Positions 43,530-52,037 of a DNA stretch of 64,000 nt are shown piece after piece (within the stretch, counting starts at the first letter, position 1; every line of letters begins with the position of its first letter). A model generated the notes under the pieces. It was not told where the DNA came from, did no database searches, and was given only the letters and a program-made list of their open reading frames with translations. The stretch comes from Terriglobia bacterium (GTDB lineage Bacteria; Acidobacteriota; Terriglobia; Terriglobales; Acidobacteriaceae): contig JAIQEY010000030.1 of the NCBI GenBank assembly GCA_020073565.1, positions 1-64,000 on the forward strand, in the 5' to 3' direction. The translations under genes and the position numbers were made by a program.

Positions 43530-44507
43530 ATGAAGTCCAGCTTGTATGCAGTGCTCGCGGTATCCCTTCTGACTTTGACCCTGAGTGCCAGTGCGCGGGA
43601 GATGGTCCTGCCCGCCGGTACCCTTCTGCAGTGCACCATGAATGAACCGAACTTTTCCTCTTCGACCGTCGCTCCCGGCGACCCGGTGCTGTGTCATCTG
43701 CACTCGGTAACGGAGTTCGGCCAGCAGGCGTTTCCGCGCGGCAGCTACCTGGTCGGGCATCTCGAGTCGTCCCAGGACCCAGGACATTTCTGGGGCAAGG
43801 GCAACATGAAGTTGCAGTTCGATCGCATCGGATTGCCGAACGGCGATCTGCCGTTGGACGCGAAGGTGATCGCGACGCGCGGCTACAAAGTTAATCGCGA
43901 AGGCGACATTCGGGGCAAAGGGCACGCCAAGCGCGACATCGTGGAATGGATGCTACCGCCCCTGTGGCCGTGGAAAGTGCTAATGCTGCCCGCACGCGGG
44001 CCGCGGCCTACGCTCAAGGGCGAGAGCCAACTCACGCTTCGCCTGATGGACGATGTGCAAATCCCGCAGGTCAACGCCACCAACGGCCCCGGCTGGCATT
44101 TCTTCGGAGCTCCGAAGCCGCAGAACGAGTCGTATTATCGCGGGTCCGGGGATAATAATGCCATGCCCCAGTTGGCGGTGCGCCAAGTAACACCCACAGC
44201 AAGCGAACAACCGATAGCTGAGGAAATTCCGCAGGTCACCTACGCCAGCTACATTGCCAAGGATCCACGCCTCTCCAGAACAACACCGGGAGTGCCGGTG
44301 TTTGTGCTGAAGACAGGCATGGTTCTGGAGGTGGGCAATTACACCTATCAAAACGGCCGCATCAACTACGAACTAGCCGGAGGTGGAAACGGCGTGATCA
44401 GCGCGGACGAAGTAGACTGGAGCACAACTACGCGCGTGAATGGCCAACGCGGTGTGCGGGTAACGCTGCGCAGCGGACACGCAAGCCCGGGCGTCACGGG
44501 ATTCTAG
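43530..44507 (+). CDS. secreted protein of unknown function
   Basis: About 325 residues. Signal peptide SSLYAVLAVSLLTLTLSASA; the mature part begins REMVLPAGTLLQCTMNEPNFSS, a pattern seen in acidobacterial exported proteins that resemble TrbI/conjugal-type beta domains (LPAGTLL...L...VLCHL). The C-terminal 100 residues carry VPVFVLKTGMVLEVGNYTYQNGRINYELAGG. I chose ATG 43530, preceded by a GAGG-rich stretch. A clean intrinsic terminator follows. Function unknown. Confidence 0.65.
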   Translation: MKSSLYAVLAVSLLTLTLSASAREMVLPAGTLLQCTMNEPNFSSSTVAPGDPVLCHLHSVTEFGQQAFPRGSYLVGHLESSQDPGHFWGKGNMKLQFDRIGLPNGDLPLDAKVIATRGYKVNREGDIRGKGHAKRDIVEWMLPPLWPWKVLMLPARGPRPTLKGESQLTLRLMDDVQIPQVNATNGPGWHFFGAPKPQNESYYRGSGDNNAMPQLAVRQVTPTASEQPIAEEIPQVTYASYIAKDPRLSRTTPGVPVFVLKTGMVLEVGNYTYQNGRINYELAGGGNGVISADEVDWSTTTRVNGQRGVRVTLRSGHASPGVTGF

Positions 44508-44529
44508 GGAACCGTCAGCATCAGCATTC

Positions 44530-44565
44530 AGCCGTCAGCAAAAGCTGGCGGCTGTTTCTTGTTTG
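44530..44565 (+). terminator. intrinsic terminator, same hairpin as after clpC
   Basis: GCCGTCAGC-AAAA-GCTGGCGGC followed by TGTTTCTTGTTTG; only the loop differs from the hairpin at 40954. Confidence 0.7.
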
Positions 44566-44611
44566 TGCCCATGTGGGGACGGGTGCCCTCGCCTTGTCCG
44601 AGTCCGTCCTT

Positions 44612-44678
44612 TAACCACGAAGGGCACGAAGGAAGCGTTGAATCTTTACCTTCGTGCACCTTTGTGTCTTTGGTGGTT
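44612..44678. repeat. long inverted repeat, second copy of the AACCAC...GTGGTT type
   Basis: TAACCACGAAGGGCACGAAGG at the left and CCTTCGTGCACCTTTGTGTC plus TTTGGTGGTTA at the right; related to 10348-10427. Confidence 0.7.
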
Positions 44679-44774
44679 ATTGAATTTGAGACCCCAGGCG
44701 CCCCGATTCTCTGCGACCAACCGGGCCTACGATGAATCTGTTGGAGCAGCCCCGAAAAAAATCCAGGAGCGCTC

Positions 44775-45134
44775 ATGTCCAAAGTCAACATCGCCGACAA
44801 ATTTGCGAGGATCACCGAGTACTGGAAGCCATACATCGGAGCCGAACTCAACGGACAGTACGTGAAGTTCGACAAACTCAAGGGCGAGTTCGTCTTCCAC
44901 CATCACGAGCACGAAGACGAGATGTTCCTGGTGGTCAAAGGCCGCTTCCGCATGGAGTTCCGCGACCGCCACGAGTGGATTGAAGAAGGCGAGTTTATCG
45001 TCGTACCGCGAGGCGTAGAGCACCGTCCCGTGGCTGAAGAAGAATGCTGGCTCCTCCTCTTCGAGCCAGCTACGACGCTAAATACCGGCAATCTCGAAAA
45101 CGAGAGGACGGTACACGAAATGGAGCGAGTGTGA
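44775..45134 (+). CDS. cupin domain protein
   Basis: Small single-domain cupin of 119 residues. Cupin motif 1 is GEFVFHHHEHEDEMFLVVKG (His, His, Glu metal ligands) and motif 2 is EEGEFIVVPRGVEHRPVA (third His). The fold binds a metal and may act as an isomerase, dioxygenase or ligand-binding protein. Lone gene after an interspersed repeat. Confidence 0.88.
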   Translation: MSKVNIADKFARITEYWKPYIGAELNGQYVKFDKLKGEFVFHHHEHEDEMFLVVKGRFRMEFRDRHEWIEEGEFIVVPRGVEHRPVAEEECWLLLFEPATTLNTGNLENERTVHEMERV

Positions 45135-45160
45135 ACTGGCTACTGGCTGCTGACTACTAG

Positions 45161-45406
45161 CTACTGCCCCCGCTCCTCCATCATCAATTTCCGCAACGCC
45201 CGATTGATCCGCGTCTGGTAACCGCGTCCCGCCCGCTGGAACCAAGCCAGCACATCGGCGTCCAGGCGCAGCGTGACCGGCTTCTTGATGGGCTTGTAGA
45301 GTCCCGCCAGATCCGAGGGCAGGAACCGCGCACGCTTCCCTTCCCCCGCCGAGGCCCGCAGGCCGGCAACCTTCTGTCGCTTCGTAACTCGTTTCCGCTG
45401 TTTCAT
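45161..45406 (-). CDS. BrnA-like antitoxin (DUF4415), orphan
   Basis: An 81-residue ribbon-helix-helix protein matching BrnA: PIKKPVTLRLDADVLAWFQRAGRGYQTRINRALRKLM. A basic N-terminus (KQRKRVTKRQK) comes first. BrnA normally neutralises and represses the RNase toxin BrnT encoded just before it; no brnT is present on either side. AAGAGG lies before its ATG. Upstream are three palindromes including a parS-like site. It may regulate an unlinked toxin or be a remnant. Confidence 0.8.
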   Translation of the reverse strand: MKQRKRVTKRQKVAGLRASAGEGKRARFLPSDLAGLYKPIKKPVTLRLDADVLAWFQRAGRGYQTRINRALRKLMMEERGQ

Positions 45407-45425
45407 TTAAACCTCTTTGTACATA

Positions 45426-45440
45426 TATCATGATACGTAT
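45426..45440. promoter_or_regulatory. overlapping palindromes in the brnA-like promoter
   Basis: TATCATGATA (45426-45435) and ATACGTAT (45433-45440), about 20-35 nt upstream of the BrnA-like start. They are candidate operators for a ribbon-helix-helix repressor. Confidence 0.4.
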
Positions 45441-45455
45441 ACTTTCGCTAGTACA

Positions 45456-45473
45456 ATGTTCCACGTGGAACAT
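45456..45473. promoter_or_regulatory. parS-like ParB-binding site
   Basis: ATGTTCCACGTGGAACAT, an 18-bp perfect palindrome. Its 16-mer TGTTCCACGTGGAACA fits the bacterial parS consensus TGTTNCACGTGNAACA and matches the form described in Pseudomonas. No parA/parB or dnaA lies in the window. Confidence 0.65.
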
Positions 45474-45610
45474 AATGCGCAATCCTTCGCCGAGAGACCT
45501 CGGTTACCTTCGTTCGATGGCCATCTGTCTTCGGTACCCTACACGGAGGTGCCGGATTGCGTCAGGATAGTGGCTGCCCGCGGCCTCCCTCTCTTCGGGC
45601 CTGACGCCCC

Positions 45611-46570
45611 ATGCTGGATTCTGAGAATAAGGACATCGTAGTGGTCGAGACCTGGCAGCGCTTTGCACAAGGGCTGCTGGGCGTGCTAGCCGTCGCGGGT
45701 GCACTCGTGATGGCGCACTACTATGCGCCCGCACAACCCGAGGATGCGGATCTCGCCCGGCAGGTGCACGAGTTGTCCCGGCAGGTTCAGGATTTGCAGA
45801 ATCAGCAGTCGCTCTCCATGGCTGCGGTGGATGATGCGCGCCAATCTGTGGCCTATATCTACGGTGTCTATCACGTCTCGAGCAAGATCGGGAGCCAGAG
45901 TTTTCGGGCACGCGTGGGTGGGACAGGATTTGTCGTAGGCTCAGGATTGCTGGCCACGAATCGTCATGTGGCCGAGCCTTGGTATGGAGATCGGGACGCG
46001 GCGGTGGCTCTGCGGCAGGGCGCGTCGGCCAGCCTGGAAAAGCTGGTAGCTTATTTCCCCGGATCACCGCTGCCGGTGGAGTTGCATCCAGGCGTGCTGG
46101 CGAAGCATGGCGACCTGGCCGTGCTGAGAATTCAAGAAACCCCGTTCACGCAGAAGCTGCGTCCGCTGGCGCTGGCACAGGCGCAGCCGCAGGTGGGTGA
46201 AGCGGTGAGTGTGCTGGCGTATCCCATGGGCGTGACGGGGATGGTCGCAAAATCGCCAGCAGTGGTTTATGAGCGCCTTTCGTCGCACGAGGATGATGGC
46301 AACACGGCGGGCGAGTTGGCAGCGCTTTCGCTGATCCGGCCTTCGGCTACGTTTGGACATATCGGCGACGTGACGGGCGACAAGTTGATTTATGATGCGC
46401 CCACCGCGCGTGGCGGCAGCGGCGGCCCGGTACTCAACCGGCGCGGCCAAGTAGTTGGGATTAATTCTGCGTACATCGACGGCTTCTCGGGTGGCACGCT
46501 GGGAATCTCCGCGTCCGAGTTGGTTCCACTGGTGGAAGCCGCAAAACAAGCGACCGCGAGTCGTCAGTAA
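45611..46570 (+). CDS. trypsin-like serine protease (S1C) with membrane anchor
   Basis: A 319-residue protein with an N-terminal membrane segment (LLGVLAVAGALVMAHYY), a coiled coil (LARQVHELSRQVQDLQNQQ) and a trypsin-like domain. The catalytic triad is visible: His in ATNRHVAEPWY, Asp in HGDLAVLRIQ, Ser in ARGGSGGPVLNRRGQVVGIN. The order and spacing follow the HtrA/DegP protease domain, but there is no PDZ domain. It should act in the periplasm. Substrate unknown. Confidence 0.88.
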   Translation: MLDSENKDIVVVETWQRFAQGLLGVLAVAGALVMAHYYAPAQPEDADLARQVHELSRQVQDLQNQQSLSMAAVDDARQSVAYIYGVYHVSSKIGSQSFRARVGGTGFVVGSGLLATNRHVAEPWYGDRDAAVALRQGASASLEKLVAYFPGSPLPVELHPGVLAKHGDLAVLRIQETPFTQKLRPLALAQAQPQVGEAVSVLAYPMGVTGMVAKSPAVVYERLSSHEDDGNTAGELAALSLIRPSATFGHIGDVTGDKLIYDAPTARGGSGGPVLNRRGQVVGINSAYIDGFSGGTLGISASELVPLVEAAKQATASRQ

Positions 46571-46760
46571 CCACCGTGCCTTACTGGCAGGTGCAATTTG
46601 TGGCATGGAAAGTTATACTCGGCACTTGCCCCCCTGGATCGTTGTTCTCAATGCACGCCACTCGGTAAACTGGCGAAATCGATGACTGGCCAGCAGTGCA
46701 TGCGACGTTCGCTCGCTAACCTGCCGCGGCTTCACAAACGGATTCATACGAGACTTCATC

Positions 46761-48827
46761 ATGACTAAGTATTGTCTATTCGCAGTAGCTTTGGTGAGTG
46801 TTGCATTCTGGACGGGTTGTGCGAAGGGTCTGGGCAGCACGCCGTCGGTGACGGTGAGCACGAACCCTCCGAACCAATCTGTAGTCGGCGCAAATCAGAC
46901 GCTGCAATTTGTCGCCACGGTGACGGGGACTAGCAACACGGCGGTCAACTGGAGTCTGGCCGGCACTGCGTGCACGGGGAGCGGGAATCCTTGCGGGACA
47001 ATCCTTGCCAGTGGTCTATACACCGCGCCCGCGACGCTGACGGGCAGTAGTCTCAACGTGACGGTCAAAGCGACATCCCAGGCCGACAGCTCCGGTCAGG
47101 GACAGATGTCGATCAGGGTGCTGCCGATCAAAGTATTTGTCACGCCGGGACCAACAGTAAGTGTGGGGCAGGGGTTGACCCAGCAGTTTACCGCCGTGGC
47201 GACGCCAGACAACGTGGCGCAGACGTTTACTTGGACGTGTATGCAAGGGAGCGTTGCCTGCGCAAACTTTGTCCAGGATTCGACGACGTCCGGCCTGGCG
47301 GTTTACACCGCGGCGGAGAGTCCGTGCAGTGGTTGCATCACCGTGACAGCGACGTCGACCGTCAATCCAAGCTCACCCCCGGTCGACTCGGCTAAAGTCT
47401 CGGTCGTGAGTTCTCGGATTCCTGCGAGTACCTATGCGCTCCGGTTCTCGGGGTACGACAATGCAGGCCACCCGGTCGAGATCGCGGGCAGCGTGACGTT
47501 TAGGGCCGACGGTACGATCGCGTCCGGCGTGGAAGATGTGAAGATCAATGGCGTGTATCACCAATACACGACGGTGTCGGGCTTGTTCGCTCCGAGTACA
47601 GCAGGCGACAACAGTACCAATAACGCGGGCATTCTGACGTTGAGTGCCAGCGGCGCGCCCACCTACATCTACAGCGCAGTTCTCGACTCGGCGGGCAACC
47701 TGCGGATGATCGAGTCGGATGCGAACGGGACGGGATCGGGATCGATGGAGAAGTCGACGTCCGGGCAATTCAACACCGCCGCGCAAAGGTTCGTCTTTGG
47801 ATTGACGGGCGTGGATTCAAGTGGCAATCGGGTTGGTTATGCCGGGGTACTGCCCCTGGACGGGAACGGGAACATCACGGGCGGATTGGGAGACGGCAAC
47901 GACGGCGGAAGCAGCGTGTGTGCCGTGCCGCCCTGCAGTTTAACAGGCACCTACCAAATCGTCGGCGGGGTCTGGACGATGCAGCTCTTACTGGGGAGCC
48001 AGGCACTGAGTTTGGATTTCTTCGTCGGGTCCGGGCAGACGACCGCAAACACTAAGAACCCTTTAACGCTGCACGCGATTTCGAAAGGTGCGAATGATCT
48101 TGGCCTCTCTGGCCGGATGGTGTTTCAGGATCCGGCCATTACCTATGACCAGACGGCTTTGAATGCTGACTCGGTTTCCCATCTCACGGGGGTGAACAGC
48201 ACGGGCACGGGCACGCTCGTTTCCCTGGTGGCCGCGACAGGACTCAGCAACGGAAGCATCAGCGAGACCTTTGACGCCAACAATGCGGGCACCATCGTGC
48301 CAGCGGCGACTACGTCTTCCACGTGCACGTATACGACTGATGCGAACAAGACGGGGCGGTACGTGGTGACCATGCTGGGCACGGGCAGCACCTGCACATC
48401 CGGCCTTCCGTTTGTGCTCTATGCCAGCGGAGCGAACCGAGGGTTTCTGCTGGATCAGTCGAGCACGGCGGTGATGACCGGGGCAATGGATCCGCAGACG
48501 GGCGTCGGCACGTTTGCGCCCTCCGAGTTGCCGGGCACGTATGCGGCGGGGACGGTGAGCAACGCGACCAGCGGGGTCATCCCGCTGGTAGCGAATTTAC
48601 TGCTGACGTCTCCGGGCAACCAGAAGTACAACGTGCAGGGGACGCAGTATCCCGGGCCCGTGGCAGTGACTGGAACGTACACGTTGATGGTCACGGGCAC
48701 GGGGACGATTGTGCTGACAGCGCCGGCGGCCAACTACGTCATCTATACGACTGATACATCGCATTTCGAGATGATCGACGTGGACACGTCGGTTACGAAC
48801 GCCGCCGTGATCTTCGCGCAGCAGTGA
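46761..48827 (+). CDS. lipoprotein with Ig-like beta domains
   Basis: Exported 688-residue protein whose N-terminus (TKYCLFAVALVSVAFWTGCAKG) fits a lipoprotein signal with a lipid-modified Cys near residue 20. The mature part opens with a bacterial Ig-like domain (VSTNPPNQSVVGANQTLQFVATVTGTSNT), a type common in acidobacterial surface proteins. Further Thr/Ser/Gly-rich beta-type repeats continue to the end (GVDSSGNRVGYAGVLPLDGNGN). It is probably surface-exposed; function unknown. It converges with the next gene. Confidence 0.75.
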   Translation: MTKYCLFAVALVSVAFWTGCAKGLGSTPSVTVSTNPPNQSVVGANQTLQFVATVTGTSNTAVNWSLAGTACTGSGNPCGTILASGLYTAPATLTGSSLNVTVKATSQADSSGQGQMSIRVLPIKVFVTPGPTVSVGQGLTQQFTAVATPDNVAQTFTWTCMQGSVACANFVQDSTTSGLAVYTAAESPCSGCITVTATSTVNPSSPPVDSAKVSVVSSRIPASTYALRFSGYDNAGHPVEIAGSVTFRADGTIASGVEDVKINGVYHQYTTVSGLFAPSTAGDNSTNNAGILTLSASGAPTYIYSAVLDSAGNLRMIESDANGTGSGSMEKSTSGQFNTAAQRFVFGLTGVDSSGNRVGYAGVLPLDGNGNITGGLGDGNDGGSSVCAVPPCSLTGTYQIVGGVWTMQLLLGSQALSLDFFVGSGQTTANTKNPLTLHAISKGANDLGLSGRMVFQDPAITYDQTALNADSVSHLTGVNSTGTGTLVSLVAATGLSNGSISETFDANNAGTIVPAATTSSTCTYTTDANKTGRYVVTMLGTGSTCTSGLPFVLYASGANRGFLLDQSSTAVMTGAMDPQTGVGTFAPSELPGTYAAGTVSNATSGVIPLVANLLLTSPGNQKYNVQGTQYPGPVAVTGTYTLMVTGTGTIVLTAPAANYVIYTTDTSHFEMIDVDTSVTNAAVIFAQQ

Positions 48828-48890
48828 GCTGGCTCCCGCACAGGGCACCCGGCTGTTTGCGACGGAACGCTCCCCGCATGGTGCAAAAGA

Positions 48891-48916
48891 AAGCCGCCCC
48901 GACATCGGGCGGCTCA
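48891..48916 (-). terminator. terminator of the FG-GAP protein gene
   Basis: On the minus strand GCCGCCCGATGTCGGGGCGGC followed by TTTCTTTTG. The same hairpin ends the neighbouring gene at 51963-51990. Confidence 0.65.
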
Positions 48917-48963
48917 TCTTGTGATCTCGCGTTGACGAAGAATAGTGCGCTCGTCGGCAAAGC

Positions 48964-51558
48964 CTATTGCACCACCTGATTCACAACAGGGGATGTGCTT
49001 TTGTCGGAGGTAGCGTCCCCCAGGTACTGAGCCGTAATTGGGTGCGTACCCATGGCCAGCTTCGACTTGGTGAGCTGAGCTACGCCTCCGTTCAGCAATG
49101 CCGTTCCAAGCGAGGTTGTTCCGTCCCATAACTTCACTTTCCCGGTCGGCGGGTAGGGTCCCGATGGCGCAACCGTCGCCGTGAAGGTGACTGCCTGGCC
49201 ATAGTGGGAGGGATTAAGGCTCGAGCTCAACGCCGTCGCGGTCGGGTATTTATCCACCACCTGCTTCAACGACCCAGTACTCGGCTTGAATATCGTGTCC
49301 CCGCCGTAGGTTACCTTGATGGTGTGGGTCTTCCCCAAGAGAAATGAAGTTGTGTAGGCCGCTTTTCCGGCCGCCAGCGCAACCGAGCCCAACGTAGTTG
49401 TGCCGTCATAGAAGGTCACCAGTTCGCCATCCGGAATCTTGCCATACAGCGACGTCACTGTCGCTGTGAAGGTCACGGACTGCCCGACAATTGTGGGGGA
49501 GCCCGACGTGGTCAACGTCGTTTTCGAGGGACCACGGACATATTCCGTCACAGGCGCGGACGTGCTGCCTATGTTATTCGCGTCAGGCTCGTACGTGGCC
49601 GTGATCGAGTGGACACCGTTCGATGTGTACTTTGTTACGTATCCCCCACCGCCGTGGTTGTTGGGCGTCAGGATCAAAAAATGGATCGTCGAGCCTCCGT
49701 CCTGAAACACCACGGCTCCGCTGACTGCTCCGCCATATTGGCTCGACACAGTTACATCGTACGTGACCCATTGACGGAGGGCAGCAGGGTTGGGGTCCGC
49801 TTTGAGAGCGGTTGTGGTCGTGGCCCTGCTTACGACCTGAGTGATCGGGGGCGAGGTGCTGGAGCTGAACTTCAGGGACCCTTCGTATTTGGCGGTGATC
49901 GAACGCGTACCCGCCGCCAGCGGCGGAACGGAGATCGAGGCTGTCCCGTTCACCAGCGTTGTGTGCCCGAACATTGTGGAGCCATCGAAGAGTGTGACGA
50001 CCCCCGGCGGCGTGCCCTCGTCGGAAGTGACCTGAGCAGTAAACGTAACTGCTTGCCCGAACACCGATGGGTTGGGGGACGACGGGAGCAGTGTAGTCAC
50101 CGTGGAAATGTGGAGTCCCGGACGGTTATTCAGCAGCACGCCCACCACTCCCTCTGGCATGGTGGAGTAGTCACAATATAGCGCGCTGCAGTTCGACACT
50201 AGCAGGTCGGGCTGAGCGTCCCCGTTCACATCCGCCATCGCGACCGAGAAGTCACCAAAGCCACCCGAGTCGAAGGTTACGGCGGGCTGGAAGGTTCCGT
50301 CGCCGTTGCCTAGCAACACGCCTATCGAATTGGAATCAGTGTTAGCCACGACCAGATCTAGATGGCCGTCGCCGTTCACGTCGCCGATGGCAACCGAAAA
50401 TGCCTTAGCCCCACCGGAGCTGTAGCTGACAGGCGCTAGGAAAGTTCCATCGCCACTGCCCAGCAGCACGCCCACTGTACCGTTCTCGCACTTGTTGGAG
50501 CCGTTGCCGCAATTAGCCGTGACCAGATCCAAATGCCCGTCACCGTTCACGTCCCCGATCGCCACAGAGGCGGTGCCAATCCCGCCCGCGCTGTAGCTGA
50601 CCGGCGCCTGGAACGTTCCGTCGCCATTGCCCAGCAACACGGTCACTGGGGTATAGCTGCAGTAGAAGGCATTGTTCTGGCACTGGTTGGCCGCGACCAG
50701 ATCGGGCTTGCCGTCGCCATTCAGGTCACCGATCACGACAGAATAGGCCTGATATGCGCCGGAGCTGTAGCTGACGGGCGCCTGGAAGGTACCGTCGCCG
50801 TTGCCCAGCAACACTCGGATGACACCATTGTTGCAGCTGTTGGTGCTCTCGCACCAGTACGCCACGGCCAGGTCTGGCTTGCCATCACCGTTCAGATCGC
50901 TGCTCACGACGGAAAAGGCTTCAAACCCGCCGGAGTTGTAGACGACAGGCGTCCGGAACGTGCCATCGCCGTTGCCCAGCAGCACTCCCACCCCGTTGAA
51001 GAAGTTAGCCACCGCCAGATCCGGATGGCCGTCGCCGTTCAGGTCCCTGATCGCAACCGACCAGGGATGGTATCCGCCTGAGTTGTAACTGAGGGCCGAT
51101 TGGAAGGTGCCGTCGCTATTGCCCAGCAGTACGCCAACCGTGCCATGGTTGCAGTCACTGGCGCTCGCACACTGGTTGGTCACGACCACATCCAGACGTC
51201 CATCGCCATTCACGTCCCCGACCGTCAACGAAGAGGCCCCTCCCCCGCCAGAGTCGTAGATCGCTGCCAGGACGAACAGCGGGGGGTTCTGGTCCATCGG
51301 GCCCGCACTATATTGTTTCGTCTGCGAGGTGCTCACAGGAACACGCTCAGCGTTACTGCCTCCCGACAGCATCCGACGCTCCAGCGCTTGCGAGGGGGCG
51401 CTGGCGCCCCGCGTTGCGGACACAGCGTACGGATTCCCAGACGTCCGACCTGAGCCCGTCTCTTGCGCCAGAACGGCGGCCGCGATCAAGAGAGTCAGAA
51501 TTGCGATGAAAGCAGCAACAACACTGCGAGAATAATTGCGACGAAGTGTGCGCGTCAT
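48964..51558 (-). CDS. secreted FG-GAP/VCBS repeat protein with Ig-like domains
   Basis: Exported 864-residue protein. Signal peptide (VVAAFIAILTLLIAAAVLAQ); then seven FG-GAP/VCBS repeats of ~60 residues, each with DxNxDGxxD calcium-type motifs (DVNGDGRLDVVV, DLNGDGHPDLAV, ...), forming a beta-propeller. Four Ig-like Big_3_5-type domains follow (each beginning TTxxSSxNPSxxGQAVTFTATV). The final domain is close to the last domain of the protein at 52038. It is preceded by a ~310-nt leader almost identical to that of the neighbour, and AAGGAGG precedes the ATG. Adhesion or surface binding is the likely role. Confidence 0.85.
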   Translation of the reverse strand: MTRTLRRNYSRSVVAAFIAILTLLIAAAVLAQETGSGRTSGNPYAVSATRGASAPSQALERRMLSGGSNAERVPVSTSQTKQYSAGPMDQNPPLFVLAAIYDSGGGGASSLTVGDVNGDGRLDVVVTNQCASASDCNHGTVGVLLGNSDGTFQSALSYNSGGYHPWSVAIRDLNGDGHPDLAVANFFNGVGVLLGNGDGTFRTPVVYNSGGFEAFSVVSSDLNGDGKPDLAVAYWCESTNSCNNGVIRVLLGNGDGTFQAPVSYSSGAYQAYSVVIGDLNGDGKPDLVAANQCQNNAFYCSYTPVTVLLGNGDGTFQAPVSYSAGGIGTASVAIGDVNGDGHLDLVTANCGNGSNKCENGTVGVLLGSGDGTFLAPVSYSSGGAKAFSVAIGDVNGDGHLDLVVANTDSNSIGVLLGNGDGTFQPAVTFDSGGFGDFSVAMADVNGDAQPDLLVSNCSALYCDYSTMPEGVVGVLLNNRPGLHISTVTTLLPSSPNPSVFGQAVTFTAQVTSDEGTPPGVVTLFDGSTMFGHTTLVNGTASISVPPLAAGTRSITAKYEGSLKFSSSTSPPITQVVSRATTTTALKADPNPAALRQWVTYDVTVSSQYGGAVSGAVVFQDGGSTIHFLILTPNNHGGGGYVTKYTSNGVHSITATYEPDANNIGSTSAPVTEYVRGPSKTTLTTSGSPTIVGQSVTFTATVTSLYGKIPDGELVTFYDGTTTLGSVALAAGKAAYTTSFLLGKTHTIKVTYGGDTIFKPSTGSLKQVVDKYPTATALSSSLNPSHYGQAVTFTATVAPSGPYPPTGKVKLWDGTTSLGTALLNGGVAQLTKSKLAMGTHPITAQYLGDATSDKSTSPVVNQVVQ

Positions 51559-51864
51559 AAGAGACCTCCTTCACGAATGGAAATCGGGGCCCTGGTCGAG
51601 GGCGACCATTCCAGCTACGAGCGTGCTGATCTCGAACTGCCAGGCCCAAAATACGAATCGTGACCAAGCAGCCAATTGCTAAGGGGGCCGACGTTCAGAG
51701 TTCGCGTCTCAGGGGGTGTGCGTCTCAACGGGCGGGACTTGCTCTTCGGGGAGACGAGAGAGCTGCGTTCGTTTGCGCTGTCGATTCCATTCTCTCGCCG
51801 CTGGCAGCTGTCGTAACGGAAAAATCTGGAGAGGAGATCGATGCTGTTCCCGAAACGGAACGAC
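51556..51864 (-). ncRNA. duplicated ~310-nt leader region, copy A
   Basis: Runs upstream of the FG-GAP gene and is nearly identical to copy B (55736-56045); 177 consecutive nt are the same (51688-51864 and 55869-56045). Near the gene, a GGTCG/CGACC stem is kept while its 4-nt loop differs (CCCT, TCTT). I suggest a structured 5' leader or small RNA. It does not resemble a riboswitch that I recognise. Confidence 0.45.
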
Positions 51865-52037
51865 CGGCGACTTATTGACGGTTGGGAAAGGGTGAGGCCG
51901 GCCGAAACGGCGAGCCGAGTTTTTGCCGACGCCGGGTCCCGTGGGGAGAACTCGGCGGACCATCAAAAGCCGCCCCGACATCGGGCGGCTCATCTGTGAT
52001 CTGGGTTTGACAAAGAGTGGTGCGCCCCTGGCCAAGC
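51865..52037. other. spacer between leader A and the SBBP gene, with terminator
   Basis: On the minus strand the hairpin at 51963-51990 (GCCGCCCGATGTCGGGGCGGC then TTTTG) terminates the SBBP gene. The rest holds no gene. Confidence 0.6.
51963..51990 (-). terminator. terminator of the SBBP repeat protein gene
   Basis: Same stem as at 48891, followed by a clean TTTTGATG on the minus strand. Confidence 0.7.

Noticed and set aside
51556..51864. c-di-GMP (GEMM) riboswitch in the shared leader
   Set aside because: None of the conserved GEMM segments could be found; only a short GGTCG/CGACC stem is clear.
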